Positions 8,569-17,218 of a stretch of DNA of 64,000 nt are shown piece after piece. Made by a program: the position numbers and the translations under genes. Source of the stretch: Hymenobacter aerilatus (GTDB lineage Bacteria > Bacteroidota > Bacteroidia > Cytophagales > Hymenobacteraceae); contig NZ_CP095053.1 of the NCBI RefSeq assembly GCF_022921095.1, forward strand, positions 3,452,501 to 3,516,500. Direction: 5' to 3'. Below the pieces are notes generated by a model. The model ran no database searches and was not told the DNA's origin. It was given only the letters and a program-made list of their open reading frames with translations. The first letter of the stretch is position 1; the number at the start of each line of letters is the position of its first letter.

Positions 8569-9504
8569 ATGCACCTTTTTGTTTATACCCCACTCACCGA
8601 GCCCGAGCGGCAGCGCCTCCTCGACCAACTTCCCGCCGATATTCACGCCGTATTCCGCTCTCTATTAGACAAGTCGGAAGAAGCTGCTGCCTTCCAGAAA
8701 GCCGAGCTACTGTTGGGCAACCCACCGCCCGAGTGGTTCGCGGAGCACGAGCCCACCAACCTGCAGTTCTGGCAAATAGACTCGGCAGGCTTTGAGCGTT
8801 ACCAAGCCCTGCGCCCCACCTACCCCGTGGCCAACATGGGCGACTACTTTGCCTGGCCCTGCGCCGAGACGATGGTAGCCGGGTTGCTGGCGCACTACCG
8901 CCATCTACCCGAGCTGCTAGCCCTACAAGGCCGCCAGGAGTGGCACCGTGGCTCCTGGCAGGGCCGCCTGGGGCTATTGCGCGAGAAGCGCGTGATTATC
9001 CTGGGCTCGGGTACCATTGGGCAGGCGGTGCAACAGCAGCTTACCGGCTTCAATTGCCACGTGCAACTGCTGGCCCGCACCGATCCACGTGCGCAGCTGC
9101 ACTCCAAGGAGGAATTGCGCGCCGCCCTACCTGACACCGATATTGTGGTGAATTGCCTACCTGGCAGTGCCGACGGTTTCTTCTCGGCTTATCTTATTGA
9201 GGCCATGCCCCCGCACAGCGTATATGCCAGCGTGGGCCGCGGCAACACCACCGACGAGCCCGCCCTCATTGCCGCGCTGCGCGCCAACCGTCTCGCTGGC
9301 GCCGTGCTGGACGTAACGGCCCAGGAGCCCCTACCCGCCGACAGCCCCCTTTGGACCCTGCCCCACGTCATCCTGACCCAGCACACCGGCGGCAACCAAC
9401 CCGGCGAAAACGACGCCAAGGTGGACCAGTTCCTGCGCAACCTGCATCGGTTTCAACGGAAAGAAGAGCTGGAAAACCCGGTGGACGTGTCGAAAGGGTA
9501 TTAG
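8569..9504 (+). CDS. D-isomer-specific 2-hydroxyacid dehydrogenase
   Basis: 311 residues. The NAD-binding Rossmann motif is G146-S-G148-T-I-G151. The catalytic set of this family is present: Arg224 (SVGRGNTTDE), Glu253 (AQEPLP) and His272 (TQHTGG). It would reduce a 2-keto acid to the D-hydroxy acid, or the reverse, most like the glyoxylate/hydroxypyruvate reductase A branch. It is divergent from the nitroreductase and 277 bp ahead of the GH20 gene. A link to the D-amino-acid cluster downstream is possible, since both handle 2-keto acids, but is only inference. Confidence 0.87.
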   Translation: MHLFVYTPLTEPERQRLLDQLPADIHAVFRSLLDKSEEAAAFQKAELLLGNPPPEWFAEHEPTNLQFWQIDSAGFERYQALRPTYPVANMGDYFAWPCAETMVAGLLAHYRHLPELLALQGRQEWHRGSWQGRLGLLREKRVIILGSGTIGQAVQQQLTGFNCHVQLLARTDPRAQLHSKEELRAALPDTDIVVNCLPGSADGFFSAYLIEAMPPHSVYASVGRGNTTDEPALIAALRANRLAGAVLDVTAQEPLPADSPLWTLPHVILTQHTGGNQPGENDAKVDQFLRNLHRFQRKEELENPVDVSKGY

Positions 9505-9630
9505 TGTCTGCTACGCAACATTCTAGGCGGCGGTGTAACGGATGATGGTCACACCGTGCAGATGATTCAGACCCAAGCACGGCCACGTGCAAAGGCCATA
9601 CACCGCCCCTAGTAATATCCTGGCTAAGTG

Positions 9631-9655
9631 AGAGCGGACTTTCGCGTCCGTTTTT
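9631..9655 (+). terminator. Weak hairpin with T-run
   Basis: CGGAC and GTCCG pair around a 6-nt loop and are followed by TTTTT, about 130 bp after the dehydrogenase stop. The rest of the 276-bp gap 9505-9780 shows no gene or repeat that I recognise. Confidence 0.3.
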
Positions 9656-9780
9656 ACGGGTTTCGCTGAGTCGTCCGCTGCTACCTTCGAGCATACGCCT
9701 GAAGCCACATGAAGCGGTATTAAGGCGACGAAGCTGGTGGATTAAGTGCAACATAGCGCCTCACCCCCGGCCCCGCTCTT

Positions 9781-12186
9781 GTGTTGGAAAAGGGCCGGGA
9801 GGCAAGGTACCCCTCCACGCAACGCCTACCCTACCCAGGTGTCTCTACCTTGCCCACTACTAACCCTTCCGTCTTGCGCCCTACCCCCCTCGCCTCCTGC
9901 CGCTTGATTCTGCTACTACTTGTGCTGCTGGGAGGGGTAGGAACGATGCCAACGGGCTGGGCACAACCGGCGCTGTCCCTTATTCCGCGGCCGGTGCAGG
10001 CGACTACTACCGGGCAGGTGTTCGTACTCAGCCGGCACACGGCGTTGCAGGTAGGCCCTGGCCTATCGGCTGAGCCGGCTACCCGCTTTCGGCAGTACGT
10101 GCAGCAGATGAGCAGAGTGGAAATAGGGCTGAAGTCGACAAAGCGTCGCACCGACGTGTTGGTGCTGCAACTAGATAGCACCGCCGTGCCGCAACCCGAA
10201 GGCTACAAGCTGACGATAGATTCGCGCCGTGTGACGGTAACCGGCCACGACGAAGCGGGCGTGTTCTACGGCTTGCAGACGCTGAGCCAACTGGTACCGC
10301 CTGGTAAGGCCGACCGCGTAGCGCTGCCAGGCTGCACCATCACCGACTACCCCCGCTTTGCCTACCGTGGCATGCACCTCGACGTGAGCCGTCACCTGTT
10401 TCCGGTTGACACCCTTAAGAAGTGGCTGGATGTGCTGGCGTTTTACAAGATCAACACGTTTCACTGGCACCTCACCGACGATCAGGGCTGGCGCATCGAA
10501 ATCAAGAAGTACCCACGCCTGCAAACCGTAGCGGCCTTTCGCGACGAAACCCTGATCGGACATAAGCGCGACCTACCCCACCGTTTCGACGGGCAACGCT
10601 ACGGCGGCTATTACTCCCAGGAAGAGGTGCGCGACCTGGTGCGCTACGCCGCCCAGCGCCACATCACCATCATTCCCGAAATTGAACTGCCAGGTCACGC
10701 CTCGGCGGCGCTGACGGCCTACCCCGAGTTGGGCTGCACGGGTGGCCCCTACCATACTGCTACCTTCTGGGGCGTGTTCGACGACGTGTATTGCGCCGGC
10801 AACGAGGCCACGTTTGCGTTTCTCACCGATGTACTCGATGAGGTAGCGGCGCTGTTTCCGGGCCAGTACCTGCACATTGGTGGCGACGAATGCCCCAAAA
10901 CTCGCTGGAAGGTTTGCCCCAAGTGCCAGCGCCGCATACAAGAGGAGCATCTGCGCGATGAGCGAGAATTGCAGAGCTACTTCGTGCGGCGCATCAGTCG
11001 GCATTTGGCTACATTGAATAAGCGCCTGCTGGGCTGGGACGAAATCCTGGAGGGCGGCCTACCCCCTGCGGCTACGGTAATGAGCTGGACCGGCGAGCAA
11101 GGCGGCATAGAGGCCGCGCGCCTGGGCCACGACGTGGTGATGACGCCCGAAAAACAGGTATACCTCGATTACTTCCAAACCCTCTACCCCACCGACTCGC
11201 TGGCGGCCGGCGGCTACACGCCTCTGCGCCGACTCTACCGCTACGAGCCCGTACCGGCCGAGCTGACGCCCGCCCAGGCCCGCCACGTGCGGGGCGTGCA
11301 GGCCAACGTCTGGACCGAGTACATGCCCACGGCCGGCAAATTGGAGTACATGGTATTTCCGCGCCTATTGGCCTTGTCCGAAATTGCGTGGTCGCCACGG
11401 GCAGAACGTGACTACCCCGCGTTTTTGCAGCGTGTGCGCACCCACGACCCCGTACTGCGCCGTCGGGGCGTAGCGCCCTCGCGCACCTACGACTGGGTGA
11501 ACGACTCGCTTTGGGCCGGTCCACGAAACCTACCCCAGCTACAACTACGCACCACTGCCCCTACTGGCGTGCTGCACTTCACCACCGATGGCAGTGCGCC
11601 TACCCCACAAAGCCCGGTGTACCAAGCGCCGCTGTCCATCGACAGGAGCTGTGTGGTGCAGGCAGCTGTGTTTGAGGGGGATACCCTGGTGCAGCCCATC
11701 TACCGCCGGGAGTTTACCATCAGCCTCGCCACTGGCAAGCCCGTCACGCTGGCCCACCCGCCAGCGGGTAGCTACCACCAGGGTCGTTCGCTGTGGGGCA
11801 TGGTGGATGGGGCGGCGGGCAGCCCCCGCTACAACGAGGGGCAGTGGTACGGCTTTAGCGGCACCGACCTAGAGGCGACCCTAGATCTGGGCGCTGTGCA
11901 GCAGATTCGTACCTTGGGCACCCACGTGCTCAACTACCACTGGCAGAAAATGTGGCCCCCTACCGCGTTGGTTTTCGCTGTCTCTACTGATGGCGTGCAC
12001 TACCGCGAGGTGTACCGGCAAACCGCGTTTCCTGCGAACGGCATCAACCTGGTGCGCGCTACTATTGCGCCGGTGTCGGCGCGCTATGTGCGCGTGACGG
12101 CTCGCAACCAAGGCGTTGTTCCGGCCGGGGAGTACGGGGCAGGCGGGAAGGCCTGGCTGCTGGTAGACGAGTTGTATGTAAACTAA
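9781..12186 (+). CDS. Beta-N-acetylhexosaminidase (GH20) with C-terminal accessory domains
   Basis: Up to 801 residues. The 5' end is uncertain: the open frame begins with GTG at 9781, but the signal-like segment (LASCRLILLLLVLLGGVG, cleavage near GWAQ) starts about 40 codons in, so a later non-ATG start is possible. Domains: GH20b-like N-terminal domain (about 65-190), GH20 TIM barrel (about 195-540) with HWHLTDDQGWR and the catalytic pair Asp369-Glu370 in HIGGDECP, a chitobiase C-terminal-like domain (about 585-650, FTTDGSAPTP), and an F5/8 type C-like domain to the end. It removes terminal N-acetylglucosamine or N-acetylgalactosamine from glycans by substrate-assisted catalysis, in the periplasm or outside. 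It heads a co-oriented cluster and is followed after 6 bp by a GntP permease. Confidence 0.88.
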   Translation: MLEKGREARYPSTQRLPYPGVSTLPTTNPSVLRPTPLASCRLILLLLVLLGGVGTMPTGWAQPALSLIPRPVQATTTGQVFVLSRHTALQVGPGLSAEPATRFRQYVQQMSRVEIGLKSTKRRTDVLVLQLDSTAVPQPEGYKLTIDSRRVTVTGHDEAGVFYGLQTLSQLVPPGKADRVALPGCTITDYPRFAYRGMHLDVSRHLFPVDTLKKWLDVLAFYKINTFHWHLTDDQGWRIEIKKYPRLQTVAAFRDETLIGHKRDLPHRFDGQRYGGYYSQEEVRDLVRYAAQRHITIIPEIELPGHASAALTAYPELGCTGGPYHTATFWGVFDDVYCAGNEATFAFLTDVLDEVAALFPGQYLHIGGDECPKTRWKVCPKCQRRIQEEHLRDERELQSYFVRRISRHLATLNKRLLGWDEILEGGLPPAATVMSWTGEQGGIEAARLGHDVVMTPEKQVYLDYFQTLYPTDSLAAGGYTPLRRLYRYEPVPAELTPAQARHVRGVQANVWTEYMPTAGKLEYMVFPRLLALSEIAWSPRAERDYPAFLQRVRTHDPVLRRRGVAPSRTYDWVNDSLWAGPRNLPQLQLRTTAPTGVLHFTTDGSAPTPQSPVYQAPLSIDRSCVVQAAVFEGDTLVQPIYRREFTISLATGKPVTLAHPPAGSYHQGRSLWGMVDGAAGSPRYNEGQWYGFSGTDLEATLDLGAVQQIRTLGTHVLNYHWQKMWPPTALVFAVSTDGVHYREVYRQTAFPANGINLVRATIAPVSARYVRVTARNQGVVPAGEYGAGGKAWLLVDELYVN

Positions 12187-12192
12187 GACTGC

Positions 12193-13497
12193 ATGACCAT
12201 CACGATTGTTCTGCTCTGCATTGTAGGCCTGGTGCTGCTGATTGCCCTCGGCAAAATCAACGCCTTTGTAGCTTTTCTGCTGATTTCGGTGGTGGCTGGT
12301 GTGCTGCTGGGCATGCCCCTGGCTGACATTCCCAAGTCCATTGAGAAGGGCATGGGCGACACGCTGGGCTCGTTGGTGATTATTCTGTGCTTTGGGGCTA
12401 TGCTGGGCAAACTGCTAGCCGAAAGCGGAGCCGCTGAGAAGCTGGCCGCCGCCCTCATGCAGGCCTTCGGCCCGCGCTATATCCAATGGGCTATGGTGGT
12501 GGCCGGTTTCGTGATTGGCATTCCGCTGTTCTACGGCATCGGCTTTGTATTGCTCGTGCCGCTCATTTTTTCGGTGGCGTATCAGTACAAGCTGCCCGCC
12601 ATCTACATTGGCTTGCCCATGCTGTCGGCTTTGTCGGTCACGCACGGCTTCCTACCCCCGCACCCTTCGCCTACGGCCCTGGTGGTGCAGTTTGATGCCA
12701 ACATGGGGCAGACTCTGCTCTACGGCTTGGCCGTGGCTATTCCGACCATCATCATTGCCGGGCCGCTGTTTGCCCGCACGCTCACCGGTATTGTGTCGCG
12801 GCCGTTGCAGGCGTTTGCCGCCACGACACCCGCCGCCAACCCGCCCGGCACGGCCAACAGCTTTTTCACGGCCCTGCTGCCGGTGCTGCTGCTGATGCTG
12901 GCCGCCGGCTACCCCTTCCTCACCGGCCTACCCTTCCAGCGCGTAATGGCCCTGTTGGGGCAACCATCCATCGTGATGCTGCTGGCTGTAGCCTACGCCA
13001 CCTACTCACTGGGGCTGAAGCAGGGCCGCACCATGCCGCAAATTATGGCCATCTACGCCGATGCGGTGAAGGACATCAGCATGATCTTACTCATCATTGG
13101 GGCCTCCGGGGCACTCAAGCAGGTGCTCACCGATAGCGGCGCCAGCCTAGCCATTGCCGAGCAGCTGCAGCACGTAGCCCTACCCCCGTTGGTGCTGGGC
13201 TGGCTGATGGCGGCCATCATTCGGGCGTGCGTAGGCTCGGCCACCGTGGCGGGTCTCACTACGGCCGGCCTCATTGCCCCGCTGCTCCAGCAAACCCATA
13301 CCAACCCCAACCTGATGGTGCTGGCCGTGGGCGCGGGCAGCCTGATGTTCTCCCACGTCAACGACTCGGGCTTCTGGCTGTTTAAGGAATACTTCAACGT
13401 GAGCGTAAAAGACACGCTCCGCTCCTGGTCGGTGATGGAAGCCCTGGTGGGCGGCTTGGGCCTGGTAGGCGTGTTGTTGCTGGACCTGTTCGTGTAG
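12193..13497 (+). CDS. GntP-family permease (gluconate / D-serine-type H+ symporter)
   Basis: 434 residues, almost wholly hydrophobic, with about 12 membrane segments. MTITIVLLCIVGLVLLIALG at the start, LLAESGAAEKLA, the conserved VTHGFLPPHPSPTALV region and RACVGSATVAGLTTAGL are family marks of GntP/DsdX/GntT. The family carries gluconate, other sugar acids or D-serine (DsdX). The neighbours RidA, D-serine dehydratase-like enzyme and dipeptidase make a D-amino acid or similar small acid more likely here than gluconate, because no gluconate kinase is nearby. This substrate assignment is inference. Confidence 0.88.
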   Translation: MTITIVLLCIVGLVLLIALGKINAFVAFLLISVVAGVLLGMPLADIPKSIEKGMGDTLGSLVIILCFGAMLGKLLAESGAAEKLAAALMQAFGPRYIQWAMVVAGFVIGIPLFYGIGFVLLVPLIFSVAYQYKLPAIYIGLPMLSALSVTHGFLPPHPSPTALVVQFDANMGQTLLYGLAVAIPTIIIAGPLFARTLTGIVSRPLQAFAATTPAANPPGTANSFFTALLPVLLLMLAAGYPFLTGLPFQRVMALLGQPSIVMLLAVAYATYSLGLKQGRTMPQIMAIYADAVKDISMILLIIGASGALKQVLTDSGASLAIAEQLQHVALPPLVLGWLMAAIIRACVGSATVAGLTTAGLIAPLLQQTHTNPNLMVLAVGAGSLMFSHVNDSGFWLFKEYFNVSVKDTLRSWSVMEALVGGLGLVGVLLLDLFV

Positions 13498-13564
13498 AAA
13501 CAACCACACCTATTAGTCCTCTTGTTTGCACGACATTTAACACTTAAAACTCAACATTTCTCTG

Positions 13565-14029
13565 ATGTCAACTCCTTCCGAAAACTTCGCTGCCACTGGT
13601 CTAAACCTGCCACCCGCTCCTACCCCGCTAGGTGTGTACAAGCCCTACCTCATCGATGGAAAGTACCTCTATGTATCGGGTCACGGACCGGTGCAGGATG
13701 ATAAGAGCCTGATTATCGGCCGCATCGGCGACGCCCTGGATATGGAGCAGGGCAAGCTGGCCGCCCAGCAAGTGGGCCTCACCATTCTCTCTACCATCGC
13801 CACGCACCTAGGCAGCCTGGATAAGGTGAAGCGCGTGATAAAGGTATTGGGCATGGTGAATTGCACCCCTGATTTTGAGCGTCACCCCTACATCATCAAC
13901 GGGTGCAGCGAGCTATTTGCGAAGGTGTGGGGCCCCGAAAACGGCATCGGCGTGCGCAGCGCCGTGGGCTTCGGCTCGCTGCCGGATAATATTCCGGTGG
14001 AAATTGAAGCGCTGTTCGAACTGGCATAA
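13565..14029 (+). CDS. RidA-family enamine/imine deaminase
   Basis: 154 residues, of the longer YjgF/RidA type that begins with an extension before PTPLGVYKPYLIDGKYLYVSG. The conserved arginine of the active-site cleft is probably Arg131 in GVRSAVGFGSLPDN. RidA proteins hydrolyse reactive 2-aminoacrylate released by PLP-dependent serine/threonine dehydratases, giving pyruvate and ammonia. The next gene encodes exactly such a PLP enzyme class, which supports a linked role. The start at 13565 follows a short AT-richer leader. Confidence 0.9.
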   Translation: MSTPSENFAATGLNLPPAPTPLGVYKPYLIDGKYLYVSGHGPVQDDKSLIIGRIGDALDMEQGKLAAQQVGLTILSTIATHLGSLDKVKRVIKVLGMVNCTPDFERHPYIINGCSELFAKVWGPENGIGVRSAVGFGSLPDNIPVEIEALFELA

Positions 14030-14045
14030 GCGCCTTCGAGGACCC

Positions 14046-14083
14046 CACTCCCTACCTCCTCCCCCAAGAGAGGGTAGGGAGTG
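14046..14083. repeat. Intergenic hairpin, 11-bp arms
   Basis: CACTCCCTACC and GGTAGGGAGTG pair perfectly around 16 nt. It sits between ridA and the PLP-enzyme gene. The C-rich/G-rich arms resemble the element at 48228-48262. Confidence 0.65.
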
Positions 14084-14122
14084 AGATAACCGCCTACCGT
14101 CATTTCCCTACCCTTCCTCATT

Positions 14123-15235
14123 ATGGAAAAGGAAGAAAACTGGTTCACCCTCCAAAATGCCGACCAGCTGGATACGCCCGCGCTGGTGGTGTACCCAGAG
14201 CGAGTGCGCCGCAACCTGGCCCAGCTCACAGCCTCCATCGACGATTTAGCCCGGCTACGGCCCCACATCAAAACGCACAAAAGCGCGGAGGCGGTACAGC
14301 TGACGTTGGCCGCTGGCATCCGTAAGTTTAAGTGTGCGACCATCGCCGAAGCCGAGCTGCTGGGCCAGTGCCTGGCTCCCGATGTGCTACTGGCCTACCA
14401 GCCTATAGGACCCAAGGCGCACCGCTTCGTAGAGCTGGTGCAGCGCTACCCCCACACCACATTTTCCTGCCTAGTTGACCACTACGCAGCAGCCGAGCAG
14501 CTCAACGCCCTGGCTGCCGCAAGCGGGCTGCACATCGCCGTATTCCTGGACCTGAACGTGGGAATGAACCGCACGGGTATCGACCCGACGGCGGCATTGG
14601 CGTTGTATCAGCAGTGCGCTGCCCTACCCCATTTGCACGTGCTGGGCCTGCATGCCTACGACGGCCATATTCACGAATCCGACCTTGCCGAACGCACGGC
14701 CCGCTGTCACACGGCGTTTGCCCCAGTGGAGAAGCTGATCGAGCAGCTACGGGCAACGGGTTTGCAACCAGTAGTGGTAGTAGGTGGCACGCCTACCTAC
14801 CCCATCCATGCGGCGCGGACGGGGGTAGAGTGCAGCCCCGGCACGTTTATTTACTGGGACGGAGGCTACGGCAGCGCCTTCACCGAGCAGCCGTTTGAAC
14901 CGGCAGCCTTGGTGCTCACGCGAGTTATTTCACTACCTACCCCTACTACCTTGTGCGTGGATTTGGGGCACAAAGCAGTAGCTTCCGAAAGTACACTAGA
15001 CAAACGCGTGACCTTTCTAAACGCCCCCCAACTGCAGCCCATTGGGCACAGCGAGGAACACTTGGTACTGGAGGCTGGGCCCGGCCACGGCTTCCGGGTA
15101 GGCGACCTGCTCTACGGCTTGCCTCATCACATTTGTCCCACCGTGGCGCTTCACGCGCAAGCGTATACCATCGACAACCATCTGGCTACGGGTACGTGGC
15201 CTACCGCGGCCCGCAACCGCACTCTAACCATCTAA
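14123..15235 (+). CDS. D-serine dehydratase / D-threonine aldolase-like PLP enzyme
   Basis: 370 residues with the alanine-racemase-like TIM barrel. RPHIKTHKS near residues 47-54 carries the PLP lysine (probably Lys50). FLDLNVGMNRTG and GLHAYDGHIH follow the family pattern. The metal site near the C-terminus reads PHHICPT, giving His336-x-Cys338. In characterised members, His-x-Cys is the zinc site of eukaryote-type D-serine dehydratase (DSD1), whereas D-threonine aldolases have His-x-Asp, so D-serine dehydration is the better guess. It would act with the neighbouring RidA, GntP permease and M19 dipeptidase. The start codon follows the hairpin at 14046. Confidence 0.85.
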   Translation: MEKEENWFTLQNADQLDTPALVVYPERVRRNLAQLTASIDDLARLRPHIKTHKSAEAVQLTLAAGIRKFKCATIAEAELLGQCLAPDVLLAYQPIGPKAHRFVELVQRYPHTTFSCLVDHYAAAEQLNALAAASGLHIAVFLDLNVGMNRTGIDPTAALALYQQCAALPHLHVLGLHAYDGHIHESDLAERTARCHTAFAPVEKLIEQLRATGLQPVVVVGGTPTYPIHAARTGVECSPGTFIYWDGGYGSAFTEQPFEPAALVLTRVISLPTPTTLCVDLGHKAVASESTLDKRVTFLNAPQLQPIGHSEEHLVLEAGPGHGFRVGDLLYGLPHHICPTVALHAQAYTIDNHLATGTWPTAARNRTLTI

Positions 15236-15239
15236 ACGT

Positions 15240-16310
15240 ATGCTGCTAGTAGACGCTCACCTGGATTTGAGCATGAACGCGCTGGAGTGGAACCGCGACC
15301 TAACTCAGCCCGTGGCAACCCTCAACGCCCGCGAGGCCGGCCTCACCGACAAGCCCGACCGCGGCAATGCCGTGGTGAGCCTACCCGAGCTGCGCCGGGG
15401 CCACATTGGGCTGGTGGTGGCCACCCAGATTGCCCGCTTCGTGGCTCCCAACAATCCCCTACCCGGCTGGCACTCGCCGGCTCAGGCCTGGGCCCAAACC
15501 CAGGGCCAGCTAGCCTGGTACCAAGCCATGGAGGCGGCTGGCGAGATGGTGCAGGTGCACGACCTCCCTACCTTGGAACGGCACTTGGCCCTGTGGGCTG
15601 ATGATTCACCCGTTGATACAAAACCCATCGGCTACATCCTCAGCCTGGAAGGAGCTGACTCTCTCATCAGCGTAGACTACCTGGAGCAGGCCCATCGTGC
15701 TGGTCTGCGGGCCGTGGGGCCGGCTCACTACGGTCCCGGCCGCTACGCCCAGGGCACCGATGCCACCGGCCACATGGGGCCGGCCGGTCACGCACTGCTG
15801 CGCGAGATGGAACGGCTCAACATTATTCTGGACGCCACGCACCTCTGCGACGATAGTTTCTGGGAAGCCCTCGACCACTTCAACGGCCCGGTGTGGGCCA
15901 GCCACAACAACTGCCGCGCCTTGGTAAATCATAACCGTCAGTACAGCGACGAGCAACTGAAAGCCTTGATAGCCCGCGGCGCTGTGATTGGCGGCGCCTT
16001 AGATGCCTGGATGATGGTGCCCAACTGGGTGCGGGGCGAGTCGACGCCCGTGGGCATGGGCTGCAACCTGGAGGTGGTAGTCGACCACCTGGACCACATC
16101 TGCCAACTGGCCGGCAATGCCTTACACATCGGCATCGGTTCCGACTTGGATGGTGCTTTCGGCCGCGAGCAATGCCCTTACGATTTGGAAACAATTGCCG
16201 ACTTGCAACGCCTACCCGACCTACTCACCAAGCGTGGCTACTCCCACCAGGACATCGAGAACATCATGCACGGCAACTGGCTGCGGTTTCTGCGACAGGC
16301 GTGGGCCTAG
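15240..16310 (+). CDS. M19 membrane dipeptidase-family metallopeptidase
   Basis: 356 residues, starting 4 bp after the stop of the PLP enzyme, so almost surely co-transcribed. The zinc ligands begin with His7-x-Asp9 (VDAHLDLSMN), followed by SLEGADSLIS (bridging Glu), DATHLCDD (His), WASHNNCR (His) and IGSDLDGAFG (Asp). No signal peptide is present, so it is cytoplasmic. The family hydrolyses dipeptides, often with a D-residue at the C-terminal position (L-D dipeptides), which fits its place in a D-amino-acid cluster: it could free D-amino acids for the dehydratase encoded upstream. Confidence 0.9.
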   Translation: MLLVDAHLDLSMNALEWNRDLTQPVATLNAREAGLTDKPDRGNAVVSLPELRRGHIGLVVATQIARFVAPNNPLPGWHSPAQAWAQTQGQLAWYQAMEAAGEMVQVHDLPTLERHLALWADDSPVDTKPIGYILSLEGADSLISVDYLEQAHRAGLRAVGPAHYGPGRYAQGTDATGHMGPAGHALLREMERLNIILDATHLCDDSFWEALDHFNGPVWASHNNCRALVNHNRQYSDEQLKALIARGAVIGGALDAWMMVPNWVRGESTPVGMGCNLEVVVDHLDHICQLAGNALHIGIGSDLDGAFGREQCPYDLETIADLQRLPDLLTKRGYSHQDIENIMHGNWLRFLRQAWA

Positions 16311-16399
16311 CATAGAAACGGAGATATGCCAACCCTGCGACCGGCCAGGCAGTACACAGAGGTACTTGGCCACTCCGGCCGGAACGCCTTTCTCCCTGC

Positions 16400-16972
16400 A
16401 TGATGCAAGAAATCCGCACGTTTTCCGCTCCCTCTGAAGATATGTTGTGGCAGCAAGTAGCCGCCGATATGAGCCAACAACCCGATTTGCTGGAGTATCG
16501 GGCCCGCCTAGTGCTACCCGATTTTGAAGCGGTGCTGTACCTGGACATCGATCTGGGTGGCGGTTTTGAGGGTGGATTTGCTACTACCAGCCTCGTGGCG
16601 ATGGTGCCACCCACTACTACCCTGCGCTTTGCCCTGCACGAGCAAGACTGGGTACACGAAATCGGGAAGCTGTTCGGGATGGAAGATGCCCAATTGGGCT
16701 ACCCCGAAATCGATGATGCCTTCATCGTGAAGACCAACGATGCGCCCCAACTAGCGCAGTTGCTGGCCGCGCCGGAAGCGCGCATCACGCTGGTGCGCCA
16801 CCCCAAGGCTCGCATCACCCTGGCCCCCACCGACGAAGACGAGCCGCCCTACCCCGGCGCGCTGGTGCTGCGCTTCGAGCAGGACGAGGCCATTACGGAC
16901 CCAACAACGCTACGCGATATTCACTGGCTGCTGCACACGCTGGCCCGCCCCGCAGGCCCGGTTACGTTCTAG
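16400..16972 (+). CDS. Conserved-looking cytoplasmic protein of unknown function
   Basis: 190 residues, no signal peptide or membrane segment. ATG codons at 16400 and 16403 are both possible starts. It has a mixed alpha/beta character (YRARLVLPDFEAVLYLDIDL, ALHEQDWVHEIGKLFG, YPEIDDAFIVKTND) and an acidic C-terminal half (APTDEDEPPYPGALVL). I do not recognise a named domain. It follows the dipeptidase by 89 bp on the same strand and may be read through from that operon. A perfect 68-bp palindrome follows it. Confidence 0.7.
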   Translation: MMQEIRTFSAPSEDMLWQQVAADMSQQPDLLEYRARLVLPDFEAVLYLDIDLGGGFEGGFATTSLVAMVPPTTTLRFALHEQDWVHEIGKLFGMEDAQLGYPEIDDAFIVKTNDAPQLAQLLAAPEARITLVRHPKARITLAPTDEDEPPYPGALVLRFEQDEAITDPTTLRDIHWLLHTLARPAGPVTF

Positions 16973-17013
16973 AGTTGAAGCATTACCTCTTCGGTGCCAT
17001 CCTATACTTTAAA

Positions 17014-17081
17014 TTGTCATCCTGAGCGCAGCGAAGGACCTTCTCACGTGAGAAGGTCCTTCGCTGCGCTCAGGATGACAA
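17014..17081. repeat. R1-family element: perfect 68-bp palindrome
   Basis: TTGTCATCCTGAGCGCAGCG... reads to a CACGTG centre at 17047/17048 and is exactly complementary over 34 bp on each side with no loop. It is the minimal, loop-less form of the repeat seen at 7741, 43843, 51511 and 61841. Confidence 0.92.
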
Positions 17082-17102
17082 CGATTTTATACCTCCCCTA
17101 CC

Positions 17103-17216
17103 ATGTTCAAAATCCCGAAAGACCCCGAACTACCGGCCTGGGTGTTTCTGGCGTTGCGACTAGGTTCGCTACTGTTGGTAGCCATGGTAGCGTGGCTGGT
17201 GTGGAAGTGCAGTTAA
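17103..17216 (+). CDS. Putative 37-residue single-span membrane peptide
   Basis: ATG at 17103 gives MFKIPKDPELPAWVFLALRL followed by a hydrophobic run and the basic end VWKCS. It has one predicted membrane segment (about 12-34) with a charged N-terminal head. The stop lies 2 bp before the 3' end of the convergent DUF72 gene, so it exactly fills the space between the palindrome and that gene. Proline/lysine-rich head plus one helix is typical of real small membrane proteins, but no homology can be checked here. Confidence 0.45.
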   Translation: MFKIPKDPELPAWVFLALRLGSLLLVAMVAWLVWKCS

Positions 17217-17218
17217 CC

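Noticed and set aside
14046..14083. Terminator splitting the ridA / PLP-enzyme operon
   Set aside because: Stem is not followed by a T-run, and the arms resemble a dispersed hairpin type; kept as a repeat only.
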